Positions 1 through 6,255 of a stretch of DNA of 7,198 nucleotides are shown here, piece after piece. The notes beneath the pieces were generated by a model, which did not search any database, was not told the origin of the DNA, and worked only from the letters and a program-made list of their open reading frames with translations. The position numbers and the translations under genes were made by a program. Source of the stretch: an uncultured Lysobacteraceae bacterium. Lineage in GTDB: Bacteria > Pseudomonadota > Gammaproteobacteria > Xanthomonadales > Xanthomonadaceae. The DNA lies in contig CAMLSB010000098.1 of the NCBI GenBank assembly GCA_946482565.1, forward strand, positions 1 to 7,198, given 5' to 3'. Within the stretch, counting starts at the first letter, position 1. Each line of letters begins with the position of its first letter.

Positions 1-423
1 GCGCAGGACATGCGCGACCTCGGCGCGTTCTTCGCCCAGCAGAAGGCGGGCGCCGGCATCGCCGACGACACCGTCATCGCCGACGGCCCGAACAAGGGCA
101 AGAAGTTCTTCGAAGTCGGCGAGCAGCTCTTCCACGGCGGCGACGTCGCCCGCGGCATCCCGGCGTGCATGGCCTGCCACGGCCCGACCGGCGCCGGCAA
201 TCCGGGCCCGGCCTATCCGCACATCGGCGGCCAGCAGGCGGCTTACGTGCAGCGTCGCCTCGAGGAGTACCGCACCGGGACCACCAACGAGCGCGACCAC
301 CACAACTTCGACGTGATGGCGACCGTGGCGCACCAGCTCAGCGACGAGGAGATCCGTTCGCTGTCCAGCTACGTGCAAGGCCTGCACGCGCGTCGCGACG
401 AGGCCCCGGCCTCGACGAACTGA
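1..423 (+). CDS. Cytochrome c4-type diheme cytochrome, C-terminal domain (5' truncated by window edge)
   Basis: This is the C-terminal heme domain of a periplasmic electron-transfer cytochrome. The reading frame is open from base 1 (Ala-Gln-Asp before the first ATG at 10), so that ATG is internal and the true start lies left of the window. A single CXXCH site, CMACH, is encoded at 166-180. It is followed by GPTGAGNPGPAYPHIGGQ, typical of the second domain of cytochrome c4. The Met in FDVMA (codon 316-318) is the probable distal heme ligand. The opening residues MRDLGAFFAQQK match the linker after the first heme domain in c4 proteins. Members of the family are diheme periplasmic donors to terminal oxidases; the first heme site would be outside the window. 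The next gene, a DsbA homologue, begins 10 nt after the stop, which fits because apocytochrome c maturation involves thiol oxidation and reduction. The alternative is another class I diheme cytochrome c. Confidence 0.88.
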   Translation, partial: AQDMRDLGAFFAQQKAGAGIADDTVIADGPNKGKKFFEVGEQLFHGGDVARGIPACMACHGPTGAGNPGPAYPHIGGQQAAYVQRRLEEYRTGTTNERDHHNFDVMATVAHQLSDEEIRSLSSYVQGLHARRDEAPASTN

Positions 424-433
424 GGCGGGCCCG

Positions 434-1096
434 ATGCGCCTGCTTCCTGCCCTCGCGCTGCGCGGCATGCTCGTCGCGGCGCTCGCGCTGCCCGGCCTCG
501 CCACGGCCGCAGGCGCCACGCCGCCCGCAGTCGAGCCCGTCGAGGGCACCGACTACATCGTGATCGACGGCGGGCAGCCCTATCGCCCGCTCGAACCCGG
601 CATCAAGGCCGAGGTCGTCGAAGTGTTCGCCTACTGGTGCCCGCACTGCGCCGAATTCCAGCCGGTGCTCGACCCCTGGGTGCGCGCGCTGCCGAAGGAC
701 GTGCGCTTCACCTACGTGCCGGCGGCGTTCGACGCGAACGACGCGTTCGCGCGCGGCTTCTTCGCCGCCGAAAGCAAGGGCGCGGTCGCCAGGACCCATG
801 CGCTGGTCTACGACGCGGTCCATCGCAAGGGCTTGCTCGCCCACAACGCGAGCGTCGACGAAATCGCCTGGTTCTACGGCCAGCAGGGCCTGGGCCAGGC
901 GGCGATGAAGGCCGCGATGACCGGGCCGGCCGTGGACGCGCTGATGCAGCGCGCGCGCGCGTTCGAAGTCGGCATCCGGTTGCCGGGCACGCCGACGCTG
1001 GTGGTGAACGGGCGCTACCTCATCACCCCGCACAGCCACGAAGATGCGCTGCGCATCGCCATGCAACTGATCGCCAAGGTGCGCGCCGCGCACTGA
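434..1096 (+). CDS. dsbA: Thiol:disulfide interchange protein DsbA (periplasmic, CPHC active site)
   Basis: This 220-residue protein is a periplasmic dithiol oxidase that introduces disulfides into exported proteins; in known systems DsbB reoxidises it. Residues 1-26 look like a signal peptide: Arg near the start, the hydrophobic run MLVAALALPGLA, then a cleavage region near ATAAG. The thioredoxin-fold active site is CPHC at 69-72 within VFAYWCPHC, identical to the E. coli DsbA dipeptide. The cis-proline loop is GTPT with Pro187, followed by LVVNGRY. The helical insert lies between them, and the length fits the family (about 200-220). The start is supported by GAGG at 422-425, 8 nt before the ATG; this site overlaps the stop codon of the cytochrome gene, so the two are probably cotranscribed and perhaps coupled. 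The downstream gene encodes a paralogue sharing GGQPY, EVVEVF, TYVPA and GTPTLVV, which points to a tandem duplication. Confidence 0.93.
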   Translation: MRLLPALALRGMLVAALALPGLATAAGATPPAVEPVEGTDYIVIDGGQPYRPLEPGIKAEVVEVFAYWCPHCAEFQPVLDPWVRALPKDVRFTYVPAAFDANDAFARGFFAAESKGAVARTHALVYDAVHRKGLLAHNASVDEIAWFYGQQGLGQAAMKAAMTGPAVDALMQRARAFEVGIRLPGTPTLVVNGRYLITPHSHEDALRIAMQLIAKVRAAH

Positions 1097-1120
1097 CAAC
1101 CCCCGCTCGAGGATGATGTC

Positions 1121-1966
1121 ATGACGCGTTCGCAAGCCACCCTGTTCTCGATCCTGCTTCCCGCCCTGCTGGCCGCGTGCCAGCCCTCCGCGCCGGCCGC
1201 AGATGCCGCTGCCGGCCCTGCCGCCGCTGCAGCGGCCTCCGGTCCCAGCGCAGATGCCGAAGCCGCCGCTGCCTCGGCCGCTGCCGCCGCGGGCGCACAG
1301 TCCGCCGCCGCCGCAGCGGATCCCGCCACGCCCGCCGCTGCCGAAAAGCCCGCCGACCCTGCGCCGCCAGCCGCCGCCGACGACCTGCGCCCGGGCGTGG
1401 ACTATGCGGAGATCCAGGGCGGCCAGCCCTACGAGCCGCTCGCCGGCAAGATCGAAGTGGTCGAGGTGTTCGGCTACGTCTGCCCCGCGTGCGCCGCCTT
1501 CGAGCCGGCGTTCAGCGCGTGGAAGGCGCGCCAGCCCGCCGACGTGCGCGTGACCTACGTGCCTGCGCCGTACGGCCCGCAGTGGATCCCCTACGCGCGC
1601 GCCTATTTCGTGTCCGAATCGATGGGCCTGGTCGAGAAAACCCACACCGCGCTGTTCCATGCGATCCACATCGCCGGCACGCTGCCGGGCGAAGGCAAGC
1701 AGCCTGACGAGGCCAAGGTCGCCGCCTGGTTTGGCCAGTACGGCGCCGATCCCAAGCGCTTCCTGTCCGAGATGCACAGCTTCGCCACCGAGGCGAAGAT
1801 GAAGCGCGGCACCCAGTTCATGATGCGCAGCCAGGTCGGTGGCACGCCCACGCTGGTCGTGGACGGCAAGTACCGCGTGCTCGGCAGCAGCTACGAGGCG
1901 ATGCTGCGGAACGCCGATGCGCTCATCGCCCGCGAGCGTGCCGCCCGGGGCGCCGCGGCGCCTTGA
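1121..1966 (+). CDS. DsbA-like lipoprotein with Ala/Pro-rich stalk and CPAC active site
   Basis: This 281-residue thioredoxin-fold protein is a paralogue of the preceding DsbA but is built differently. The N-terminus is a lipoprotein signal: hydrophobic residues 8-18, then LLAAC with lipidated Cys20. Residue +2 is Gln, not Asp, so the outer membrane is the likely destination under the E. coli sorting rule. Residues 21-88 form a low-complexity Ala/Pro/Ser stalk. The DsbA domain runs from about 92 to 272, with active site CPAC at 121-124 (GYVCPACAAF) and cis-Pro243 in GGTPTLVVDGKY. Compared with its neighbour, the active-site His is Ala and the preceding Trp is Val. Loss of that His should make the protein less oxidising (inference from E. 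coli DsbA studies). GAGG at 1109-1112, 8 nt before the ATG, supports the start. Spacing of 24 nt suggests one operon with dsbA. Substrates are unknown; a reductase or isomerase role cannot be excluded. Confidence 0.88.
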   Translation: MTRSQATLFSILLPALLAACQPSAPAADAAAGPAAAAAASGPSADAEAAAASAAAAAGAQSAAAAADPATPAAAEKPADPAPPAAADDLRPGVDYAEIQGGQPYEPLAGKIEVVEVFGYVCPACAAFEPAFSAWKARQPADVRVTYVPAPYGPQWIPYARAYFVSESMGLVEKTHTALFHAIHIAGTLPGEGKQPDEAKVAAWFGQYGADPKRFLSEMHSFATEAKMKRGTQFMMRSQVGGTPTLVVDGKYRVLGSSYEAMLRNADALIARERAARGAAAP

Positions 1967-1998
1967 GTCCGGGGCCGGCCGGCACCATATCCACCGGC

Positions 1999-2025
1999 AT
2001 GGCCCGCATCGCACGCCCGCATTGA
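1999..2025 (+). other. Possible 8-codon leader ORF before the EEP-family gene
   Basis: ATG at 1999 opens a reading frame MARIARPH that ends with TGA at 2023-2025, one base before the ATG of the next gene (TGACATG). A weak AT-rich segment, CATATC, sits at 1986-1991, just upstream. The ATG at 2027 has no purine-rich ribosome site, and its frame offers no upstream ATG, GTG or TTG after the previous stop, so reinitiation after this short ORF is one way the gene could be translated. An 8-codon ORF can easily arise by chance in this composition, hence the low confidence. Confidence 0.22.
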
Positions 2026-2026
2026 C

Positions 2027-2794
2027 ATGACGTCGCCCCGCCGGCTCAAGCTGCTCAGCGCCAACATCCAGGCCGGCTCCAGCACGCGCGGTTATTCCGA
2101 TTACGTCGCGCGCAGCTGGTCGCACGTGCTGCCGGCCGGCAACAAGCGTGGCGCGCTCGACCGCATCGCGCGCCTGGCCGGCGAGCACGACATCGTCGGC
2201 CTGCAGGAGGCCGATCCCGGCAGCCTGCGCTCCGGGTTCACCAACCAGACGCATTACCTCGCGCAGCAGGGCGGCTTCGATTACTGGAGCCACCAACCCA
2301 ATCGCAGCATGGGCGGCGTGGCCTCCAGCGCGAACGGCCTGCTGAGCAAGCTGGAGCCGGTGGACGTCGCGGACCACGCGTTGCCCGGCCGCATCGCCGG
2401 CCGCGGCGTGCTGGTCGCGCGCTTCGGCGACGGCGACGACGCGCTGACCGTCGCGATCGCGCACCTGTCGCTCGGCGCGGCGTCGCGCCGCAGCCAGCTC
2501 GCCTTCATCAGCGAACTGCTGCACGGCCAGAAGCATGTCGTGCTGATGGGCGACTTCAACTGCGTGGCCGACCGCCCGGAGATGGACTTGCTGTACAAGC
2601 GCACGCACCTGCAGCCGCCGTCGCAGTGCGTGCCGACGTTCCCGAGCTGGCGCCCGCAGAAGGCGATCGACCACATCCTCGTGAGCGCGCCGCTGGCGCT
2701 GCAGGGCATGCGCGCGATGCCGGCGGCGGATTCGGACCACCTGGCGCTCTCGATCGAACTCGACGTGCCCGCGCACGCGCTGCGCGCGGCCTGA
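2027..2794 (+). CDS. Endonuclease/exonuclease/phosphatase (EEP) family protein
   Basis: This 255-residue protein has the EEP fold (exonuclease III / DNase I / inositol phosphatase superfamily), a metal-dependent phosphodiester or phosphomonoester hydrolase family. The catalytic motif series is present in order: Asn13 in LLSANIQ, Glu61 in VGLQEADP (metal ligand), His146 in AIAHLSLG, Asp176 and Asn178 in LMGDFNCV, Asp215-His216 in AIDHILVS, and the terminal Asp237-His238 in DSDHLALS. The site therefore looks intact and the length is normal for a single-domain member. There is no signal peptide or membrane segment, so it probably acts in the cytosol. The substrate cannot be told from sequence; members act on DNA, RNA, lipids or sugar phosphates. 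It starts 60 nt after the DsbA-like lipoprotein gene and has no Shine-Dalgarno sequence before its ATG, unlike the two dsbA genes. It may be read from the upstream operon or from its own weak promoter. Confidence 0.85.
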   Translation: MTSPRRLKLLSANIQAGSSTRGYSDYVARSWSHVLPAGNKRGALDRIARLAGEHDIVGLQEADPGSLRSGFTNQTHYLAQQGGFDYWSHQPNRSMGGVASSANGLLSKLEPVDVADHALPGRIAGRGVLVARFGDGDDALTVAIAHLSLGAASRRSQLAFISELLHGQKHVVLMGDFNCVADRPEMDLLYKRTHLQPPSQCVPTFPSWRPQKAIDHILVSAPLALQGMRAMPAADSDHLALSIELDVPAHALRAA

Positions 2795-2827
2795 CCGCCG
2801 CGAAAGCCGCGTTCATCGGCCTCCGGC

Positions 2828-2839
2828 TATAGTCGCGGC
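2828..2839 (+). promoter_or_regulatory. Candidate -10 element for slt, positioned for leaderless transcription
   Basis: TATAGT at 2828-2833 matches the sigma-70 -10 consensus at five of six positions and is conspicuous in GC-rich DNA. Its last base lies seven positions before the A of the slt ATG at 2840, where transcription would be expected to start. No Shine-Dalgarno sequence separates them (only CGCGGC). I see no good TTGACA-like -35 at the standard distance. A leaderless mRNA is inferred. Confidence 0.5.
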
Positions 2840-4954
2840 ATGACGCTGCGCCCCCCCCGCAACGCCCTGCTGCCGCTGGTGCTCCTCGCGCTGGCGACCG
2901 GCGCGTGCGCCGATGCCGCCACGGGCAGGATCGCGCCGCCGGCGGCCGGTGTGGCGCCCGTCGTTGCCCCGCCCGCGCACGCCGTGCCAGCCCCCGGGCG
3001 CGGCGTCGATACGGCCGCTGTGGACACGGGCGCCGTCGACGCGCGGCTCGCGCAGGTCCGCGACGCGATCGAGGCCGCCGAGCGCGGCGACTTCACCGCC
3101 GCGCGCTACGCATCGCTCGCCGGCGACCCGCTGTACCCCTGGATCGAATACGCGGCGCTGCGCCGCGACGCCGACACGTTGCCGATTGCCGAAGGCCAGG
3201 CCTTCCTCGCGAAGCACCCGTCCGACGCGGTCGGCGCCGCGTTCCGCGCCGTGTGGCTGCCGGCGCTGTCGCGGCGCGAGGAATGGCAGGCGTTCCGCGC
3301 GGCCTGGGTCCCCGCGGGCCAGCCGTTGGCGATGCGCTGCGCCGAATTGAACGCACGCCTGGCCACCGGCGCGGCCGACGCGCAATGGGCCACCGACGCG
3401 CAGGCGCTGTGGCGTTCGAGTGGCGACACGTTGCCGTCCAACTGCGGCCCGGTCTTCGATGCGCTGGCCGCACGCGACGGCGGGCTCACGACGACGCTGC
3501 GCTGGGAGCGCTTCGACAAGGCCGTCGGCGAAGGCAATGCGGCGGCGATGCGCGAAGCGGCGTCCGGGCTGCCCGATGCCGAGCGCTCGATCGCGCTGCG
3601 TTACGCAGCCTTCCTCGACAAACCCGCTTCCGACAAGTTGCGCGACGACGCCTTGTCGTGGCCGGCGGACGAACGCAGCCGCGCGGTCGCGGTGCAGGCC
3701 CTGGCCACTCTCGCGAAGGACGATCCCGACGACGCCGAAGCGAAGCTGCCGGCGCTCGCGAAGGCGCTCGCGTTCACCGCCGACGACAACGGACGCGTGC
3801 GGTACCAGATCGCGCTGTGGACGGTGGCCTCGTATCTGCCGAAGTCCGCGCAGCGGCTTGCGGCAGTGCCTGCGTCGGCCTACGACGAGCGCCTGCACGA
3901 ATGGCAGGCGCGCGAGGCGATGTCGCGTTCCGACTGGCCCGCCGCGCTCGCCGCGATCCGCGCGATGCCCGCGAAGCAGCGCGCCGACGCGCGCTGGACC
4001 TATTTCGAAGGCCGCCTGCTCGCGCTCACCGGCGACGCCGCCGGCGCGCGCGCCGCGTGGCAGCGCGCCGCGCGCGAACCCGAATTCCACGGCTTCCTCG
4101 CCGCGGACCGCATCGACGCGCCATACGCGCTGTGCCCATGGCTGCCGCCCGACGACGCGAAGGCGAAGGCTGCCGTCGCAGCGGATCCCGCGCTGTCGCG
4201 CGCGGTGCGCCTGTACCGCATCGAGCGCAAGGACTGGGCCGAGCGCGAGTGGAAGGATGCGCTGTCGCGCTTCGACGACACCCAGCGGCGATTCGCGGTC
4301 GAAGTCGCGCAGGACAATGGCTGGTTCGACCGTGGGCTGTTCGGCCTCGGGCGCACGCCGGACGAGCGTCGGCTGTACGCGCTGCGCTTCCCGCTGCACC
4401 ACGACGCGACGATCCGCCGCGAGGCCGCGCGCAACGACCTCGACCCGTCGTGGGTCGCCGCCGAGATCCGCGCCGAGAGCGTGTTCGACATCCGCGCGCG
4501 GTCGAGCGCGAACGCGCGCGGCCTGATGCAGGTCGTGCCGGCGACGGGCGCGGCCGAGGCGAAGCGGCTCGGCCTGCCCTGGCACGGCGCGGACACGCTG
4601 TACGACCCAGACATCAACATCGCGATCGGCACCGCTTACCTGCGCAAGGTGCTCGATCGCTACGGCGGCAAGCCCTACTTCGCGATCGCCGGCTACAACG
4701 CCGGCCCCACGCCGCTGCAGCGCTGGCAGGCGCAGCGCCCGGGCATGGACCCGGATTTCTGGATCGAGACGATCAGCTACAAGGAAACGCGCGATTACGT
4801 CGCGCGCGTGCTCGCCTTCAGCACCGTCTACGACTGGCGCCTGGACGGCAAGGCGCTGCCGCTGGATGCGCGCATGGCCGGCGTCCTCGACGCGCCGCGC
4901 AAATCCTTCGCCTGCCCGCTCGCGACGCCGCAAAAAGGGGACGGAGGGAATTAA
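2840..4954 (+). CDS. slt: Soluble lytic murein transglycosylase (GH23)
   Basis: This 704-residue periplasmic enzyme cleaves peptidoglycan between MurNAc and GlcNAc, forming 1,6-anhydro-MurNAc ends, as in wall remodelling and turnover. Residues 1-24 form a signal peptide (hydrophobic LLPLVLLALA, signal peptidase I site ACA before Asp25). An Ala/Pro-rich linker runs to about 65. Residues from about 66 to 510 are the helical superhelix of the Slt70 type, with repeated Ala-rich helix pairs. The catalytic GH23 domain covers about 515-670: catalytic Glu546 in AEIRAESVFD, GLMQ at 561-564, and GYNAGP at 618-623. The length is close to but longer than E. coli Slt (about 645). The ATG is chosen because it begins a proper signal peptide and sits behind a promoter-like TATAGT. 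The last residues, KGDGGN, and the TAA stop are encoded inside the left arm of the palindrome at 4935-5005, so the native C-terminus was probably altered by that insertion; the catalytic domain is intact. Confidence 0.94.
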   Translation: MTLRPPRNALLPLVLLALATGACADAATGRIAPPAAGVAPVVAPPAHAVPAPGRGVDTAAVDTGAVDARLAQVRDAIEAAERGDFTAARYASLAGDPLYPWIEYAALRRDADTLPIAEGQAFLAKHPSDAVGAAFRAVWLPALSRREEWQAFRAAWVPAGQPLAMRCAELNARLATGAADAQWATDAQALWRSSGDTLPSNCGPVFDALAARDGGLTTTLRWERFDKAVGEGNAAAMREAASGLPDAERSIALRYAAFLDKPASDKLRDDALSWPADERSRAVAVQALATLAKDDPDDAEAKLPALAKALAFTADDNGRVRYQIALWTVASYLPKSAQRLAAVPASAYDERLHEWQAREAMSRSDWPAALAAIRAMPAKQRADARWTYFEGRLLALTGDAAGARAAWQRAAREPEFHGFLAADRIDAPYALCPWLPPDDAKAKAAVAADPALSRAVRLYRIERKDWAEREWKDALSRFDDTQRRFAVEVAQDNGWFDRGLFGLGRTPDERRLYALRFPLHHDATIRREAARNDLDPSWVAAEIRAESVFDIRARSSANARGLMQVVPATGAAEAKRLGLPWHGADTLYDPDINIAIGTAYLRKVLDRYGGKPYFAIAGYNAGPTPLQRWQAQRPGMDPDFWIETISYKETRDYVARVLAFSTVYDWRLDGKALPLDARMAGVLDAPRKSFACPLATPQKGDGGN

Positions 4955-5005
4955 TTCAGGGACAGGGCGCTGCCCTGTCCCTGAATTAATTCCCTCCGTC
5001 CCCTT
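4932..5005 (-). terminator. Possible intrinsic terminator formed by the palindrome, strongest on the minus strand
   Basis: Read on the minus strand, the 34-bp stem ends in CCCCTT and is followed by three more T residues, giving a five-T tract at 4936-4932. That is a plausible intrinsic terminator for transcripts running antisense through cca. On the plus strand the stem is followed only by CCCCTTATCAT, a poor U-tract, so termination after slt would be weaker, although the hairpin could still stabilise the slt mRNA 3' end. Confidence 0.35.
4935..5005. repeat. 71-nt perfect palindrome (34-bp arms, 3-nt loop), probable inserted REPIN/MITE-like element
   Basis: The left arm (4935-4968) is the exact reverse complement of the right arm (4972-5005), with GCT at 4969-4971 between them; I checked all 34 pairs. 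Each arm reads, from the outside inward, AAGGGGACGGAGGG, the AT-rich self-palindrome GAATTAATTC (4948-4957 and 4983-4992), then an AGGGACAGGGC block. The AT-rich cores differ sharply from the neighbouring coding sequence. The element overlaps the 3' end of slt and runs into the cca promoter. No transposase is encoded, so if mobile it is nonautonomous. From memory, GGGGACGGAGGGAATTAA-like motifs recur in Xanthomonadaceae intergenic DNA near REP-associated tyrosine transposase (RAYT) genes; this was not searched. An exceptionally long terminator is the alternative. Confidence 0.8.
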
Positions 5006-5016
5006 ATCATCCCGGC
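4981..5016 (+). promoter_or_regulatory. Candidate cca promoter, partly built from the palindrome's right arm
   Basis: TATCAT at 5005-5010 resembles a -10 box and ends seven positions before the A of the cca ATG at 5017. CTGAAT at 4981-4986, 18 bp upstream and wholly within the palindrome's right arm, keeps the TGA core of the -35 consensus. There is no Shine-Dalgarno sequence between 5010 and 5017 (CCCGGC). A leaderless cca mRNA is inferred, and the first base of the -10 is the last base of the palindrome. Confidence 0.45.
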
Positions 5017-6255
5017 ATGGACGGGTTCGAGGTCTACCTGGTCGGCGGCGCGGTCCGCGACGCCCTGCTCGGCGTCGCCGGCGGCGATCGCGACTTCGTG
5101 GTCGTCGGGCAGACGCAGGACGCGATGCTGGCGCGCGGCTTCCGCGCCGTGGGCCGCGACTTCCCGGTATTCCTGCATCCGGAGACGAACGAGGAATACG
5201 CGCTCGCCCGCACCGAGCGGAAGTCCGGCCGCGGCTATCGCGGCTTCGTGGTCGACGCCGATCCGTCGGTGACGCTCGAGCAGGACCTCGCCCGCCGCGA
5301 CTTCACCATCAACGCAATCGCGCAGCGCGCCGATGGCTCGCTCGTCGATCCGTACGGCGGCGCGCGCGACCTCGAGGCGCGCGTGCTGCGCCACGTCGGC
5401 CCCGCCTTCGCCGAGGACCCGCTGCGCGTGCTGCGCGCCGCGCGCTTCATGGCGCGATTCGCGCCGCTCGGCTTCCACGTCGCCGCCGAGACCCTGGACC
5501 TGATGCGCGGCATGGTCGATTCCGGCGAACTGTCCGAGCTCGTGCCCGAGCGCGTGTGGCAGGAATTGTCGCGCGCACTCGCCTACGCTTCGCCATCGGC
5601 ATTCCTGCGCACCTTGCGTGACTGCGGCGCGCTCGCCGTGGTACTGCCGGAAGTCGATGCGCTCTACGGCGTGCCGCAACGCGCCGAGTTCCATCCCGAA
5701 GTCGATACCGGCGTGCACGTCGAGCTCGTGTGCGACATGGCGGCCGCGCTGGCGCCCGGCGACGCGGTCATCGGCTTCGCCGCGCTCACCCACGACCTCG
5801 GCAAGGCCCGCACGCCGGCCGACGTGCTGCCGAAGCACATCGGCCATGAACACGCCGGCCTCAAGCCGCTGGCCGCGCTCTGCGAGCGCCTGCGCGTGCC
5901 CGTTGCGCACCGGCGCCTGGCCGAAGTCGCATGTCGCGAGCACCTGAACATCCATCGCCTCGCCGAGCTGCGCGACGACACCGTGCACGACCTGCTGCAG
6001 CGCTGCGACGCCTTCCGCCAGCCCGAGCGCATCGCGCAACTCGCGCTCGCGTGCGAGGCCGACAAGCGCGGCCGCACCGGCCATCGCGACGACGCCTATC
6101 CGCAGGGTCCGGAGCTGCTGCGCCTGCTCGCCGCCGCGCAATCCGTGCGCGCCGCCGATATCCCCACCGAAGGCCTCGAAGGCCCCGCCGTCGGCGAAGC
6201 CCTGCGCCGCGCCCGCATCGCCGCCATCGCCGCCGCCCGCACCCTCCGCCGCTAG
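5017..6255 (+). CDS. cca: Multifunctional CCA protein (tRNA nucleotidyltransferase with HD domain)
   Basis: This 412-residue cytosolic enzyme builds and repairs the 3'-CCA end of tRNA from CTP and ATP without a nucleic acid template. The N-terminal class II nucleotidyltransferase core has VGGAVRD at 9-15, metal ligands Asp24 and Asp26 in [17 protein letters not shown] at 93-100, and the flexible-loop and neck segment [12 protein letters not shown] at 133-144. The C-terminal HD domain has HPEVDTG around 226-232 and His259-Asp260 in [10 protein letters not shown]. In E. coli this domain gives 2'-nucleotidase, 2',3'-cyclic phosphodiesterase and phosphatase activities. The length is the same as E. 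coli Cca as I remember it (412), and long stretches such as [13 protein letters not shown] and [12 protein letters not shown] follow it closely. The start is fixed by homology at [11 protein letters not shown]. There is no ribosome site, consistent with a leaderless message. The TAG stop is part of CTAG, shared with the convergent vanZ-like gene. Confidence 0.97.
   Translation: MDGFEVYLVGGAVRDALLGVAGGDRDFVVVGQTQDAMLARGFRAVGRDFPVFLHPETNEEYALARTERKSGRGYRGFVVDADPSVTLEQDLARRDFTINAIAQRADGSLVDPYGGARDLEARVLRHVGPAFAEDPLRVLRAARFMARFAPLGFHVAAETLDLMRGMVDSGELSELVPERVWQELSRALAYASPSAFLRTLRDCGALAVVLPEVDALYGVPQRAEFHPEVDTGVHVELVCDMAAALAPGDAVIGFAALTHDLGKARTPADVLPKHIGHEHAGLKPLAALCERLRVPVAHRRLAEVACREHLNIHRLAELRDDTVHDLLQRCDAFRQPERIAQLALACEADKRGRTGHRDDAYPQGPELLRLLAAAQSVRAADIPTEGLEGPAVGEALRRARIAAIAAARTLRR

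Noticed and set aside
1113..1124. ATGATGTCATGA mini-ORF just before the DsbA-like lipoprotein start
   Set aside because: Three codons only, overlapping the start at 1121; the GAGG at 1109-1112 is correctly spaced for 1121, so this is probably coincidence.
1967..1982. GGCCGGCC-type GC palindrome after the DsbA-like gene as a terminator
   Set aside because: Short, with no loop and no following T-tract; such GC palindromes are expected by chance in this composition.
338..2776. 812-codon open frame on the minus strand
   Set aside because: It lies antisense to dsbA, the DsbA-like gene and the EEP gene, all of which have clear family motifs. Its product is Arg/Gly/Ala-rich with no recognisable domain, as expected when stop codons are rare in high-GC DNA.
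2840..2911. Slt as a lipoprotein (LATGAC before Cys23)
   Set aside because: The -3 residue is Thr, not Leu/Val/Ile, and a signal peptidase I site ACA precedes Asp25. A soluble periplasmic enzyme fits better.
2813..4933. 706-codon open frame on the minus strand, antisense to slt
   Set aside because: Arg-rich composition, no domain, and full overlap with a well-supported Slt. Treated as a GC-driven shadow frame.
2905..4989. 694-codon plus-strand frame overlapping slt
   Set aside because: Almost entirely Arg/Ala/Gly with no family features; slt in the neighbouring frame has signal peptide, catalytic Glu and GLMQ/GYNAG motifs.
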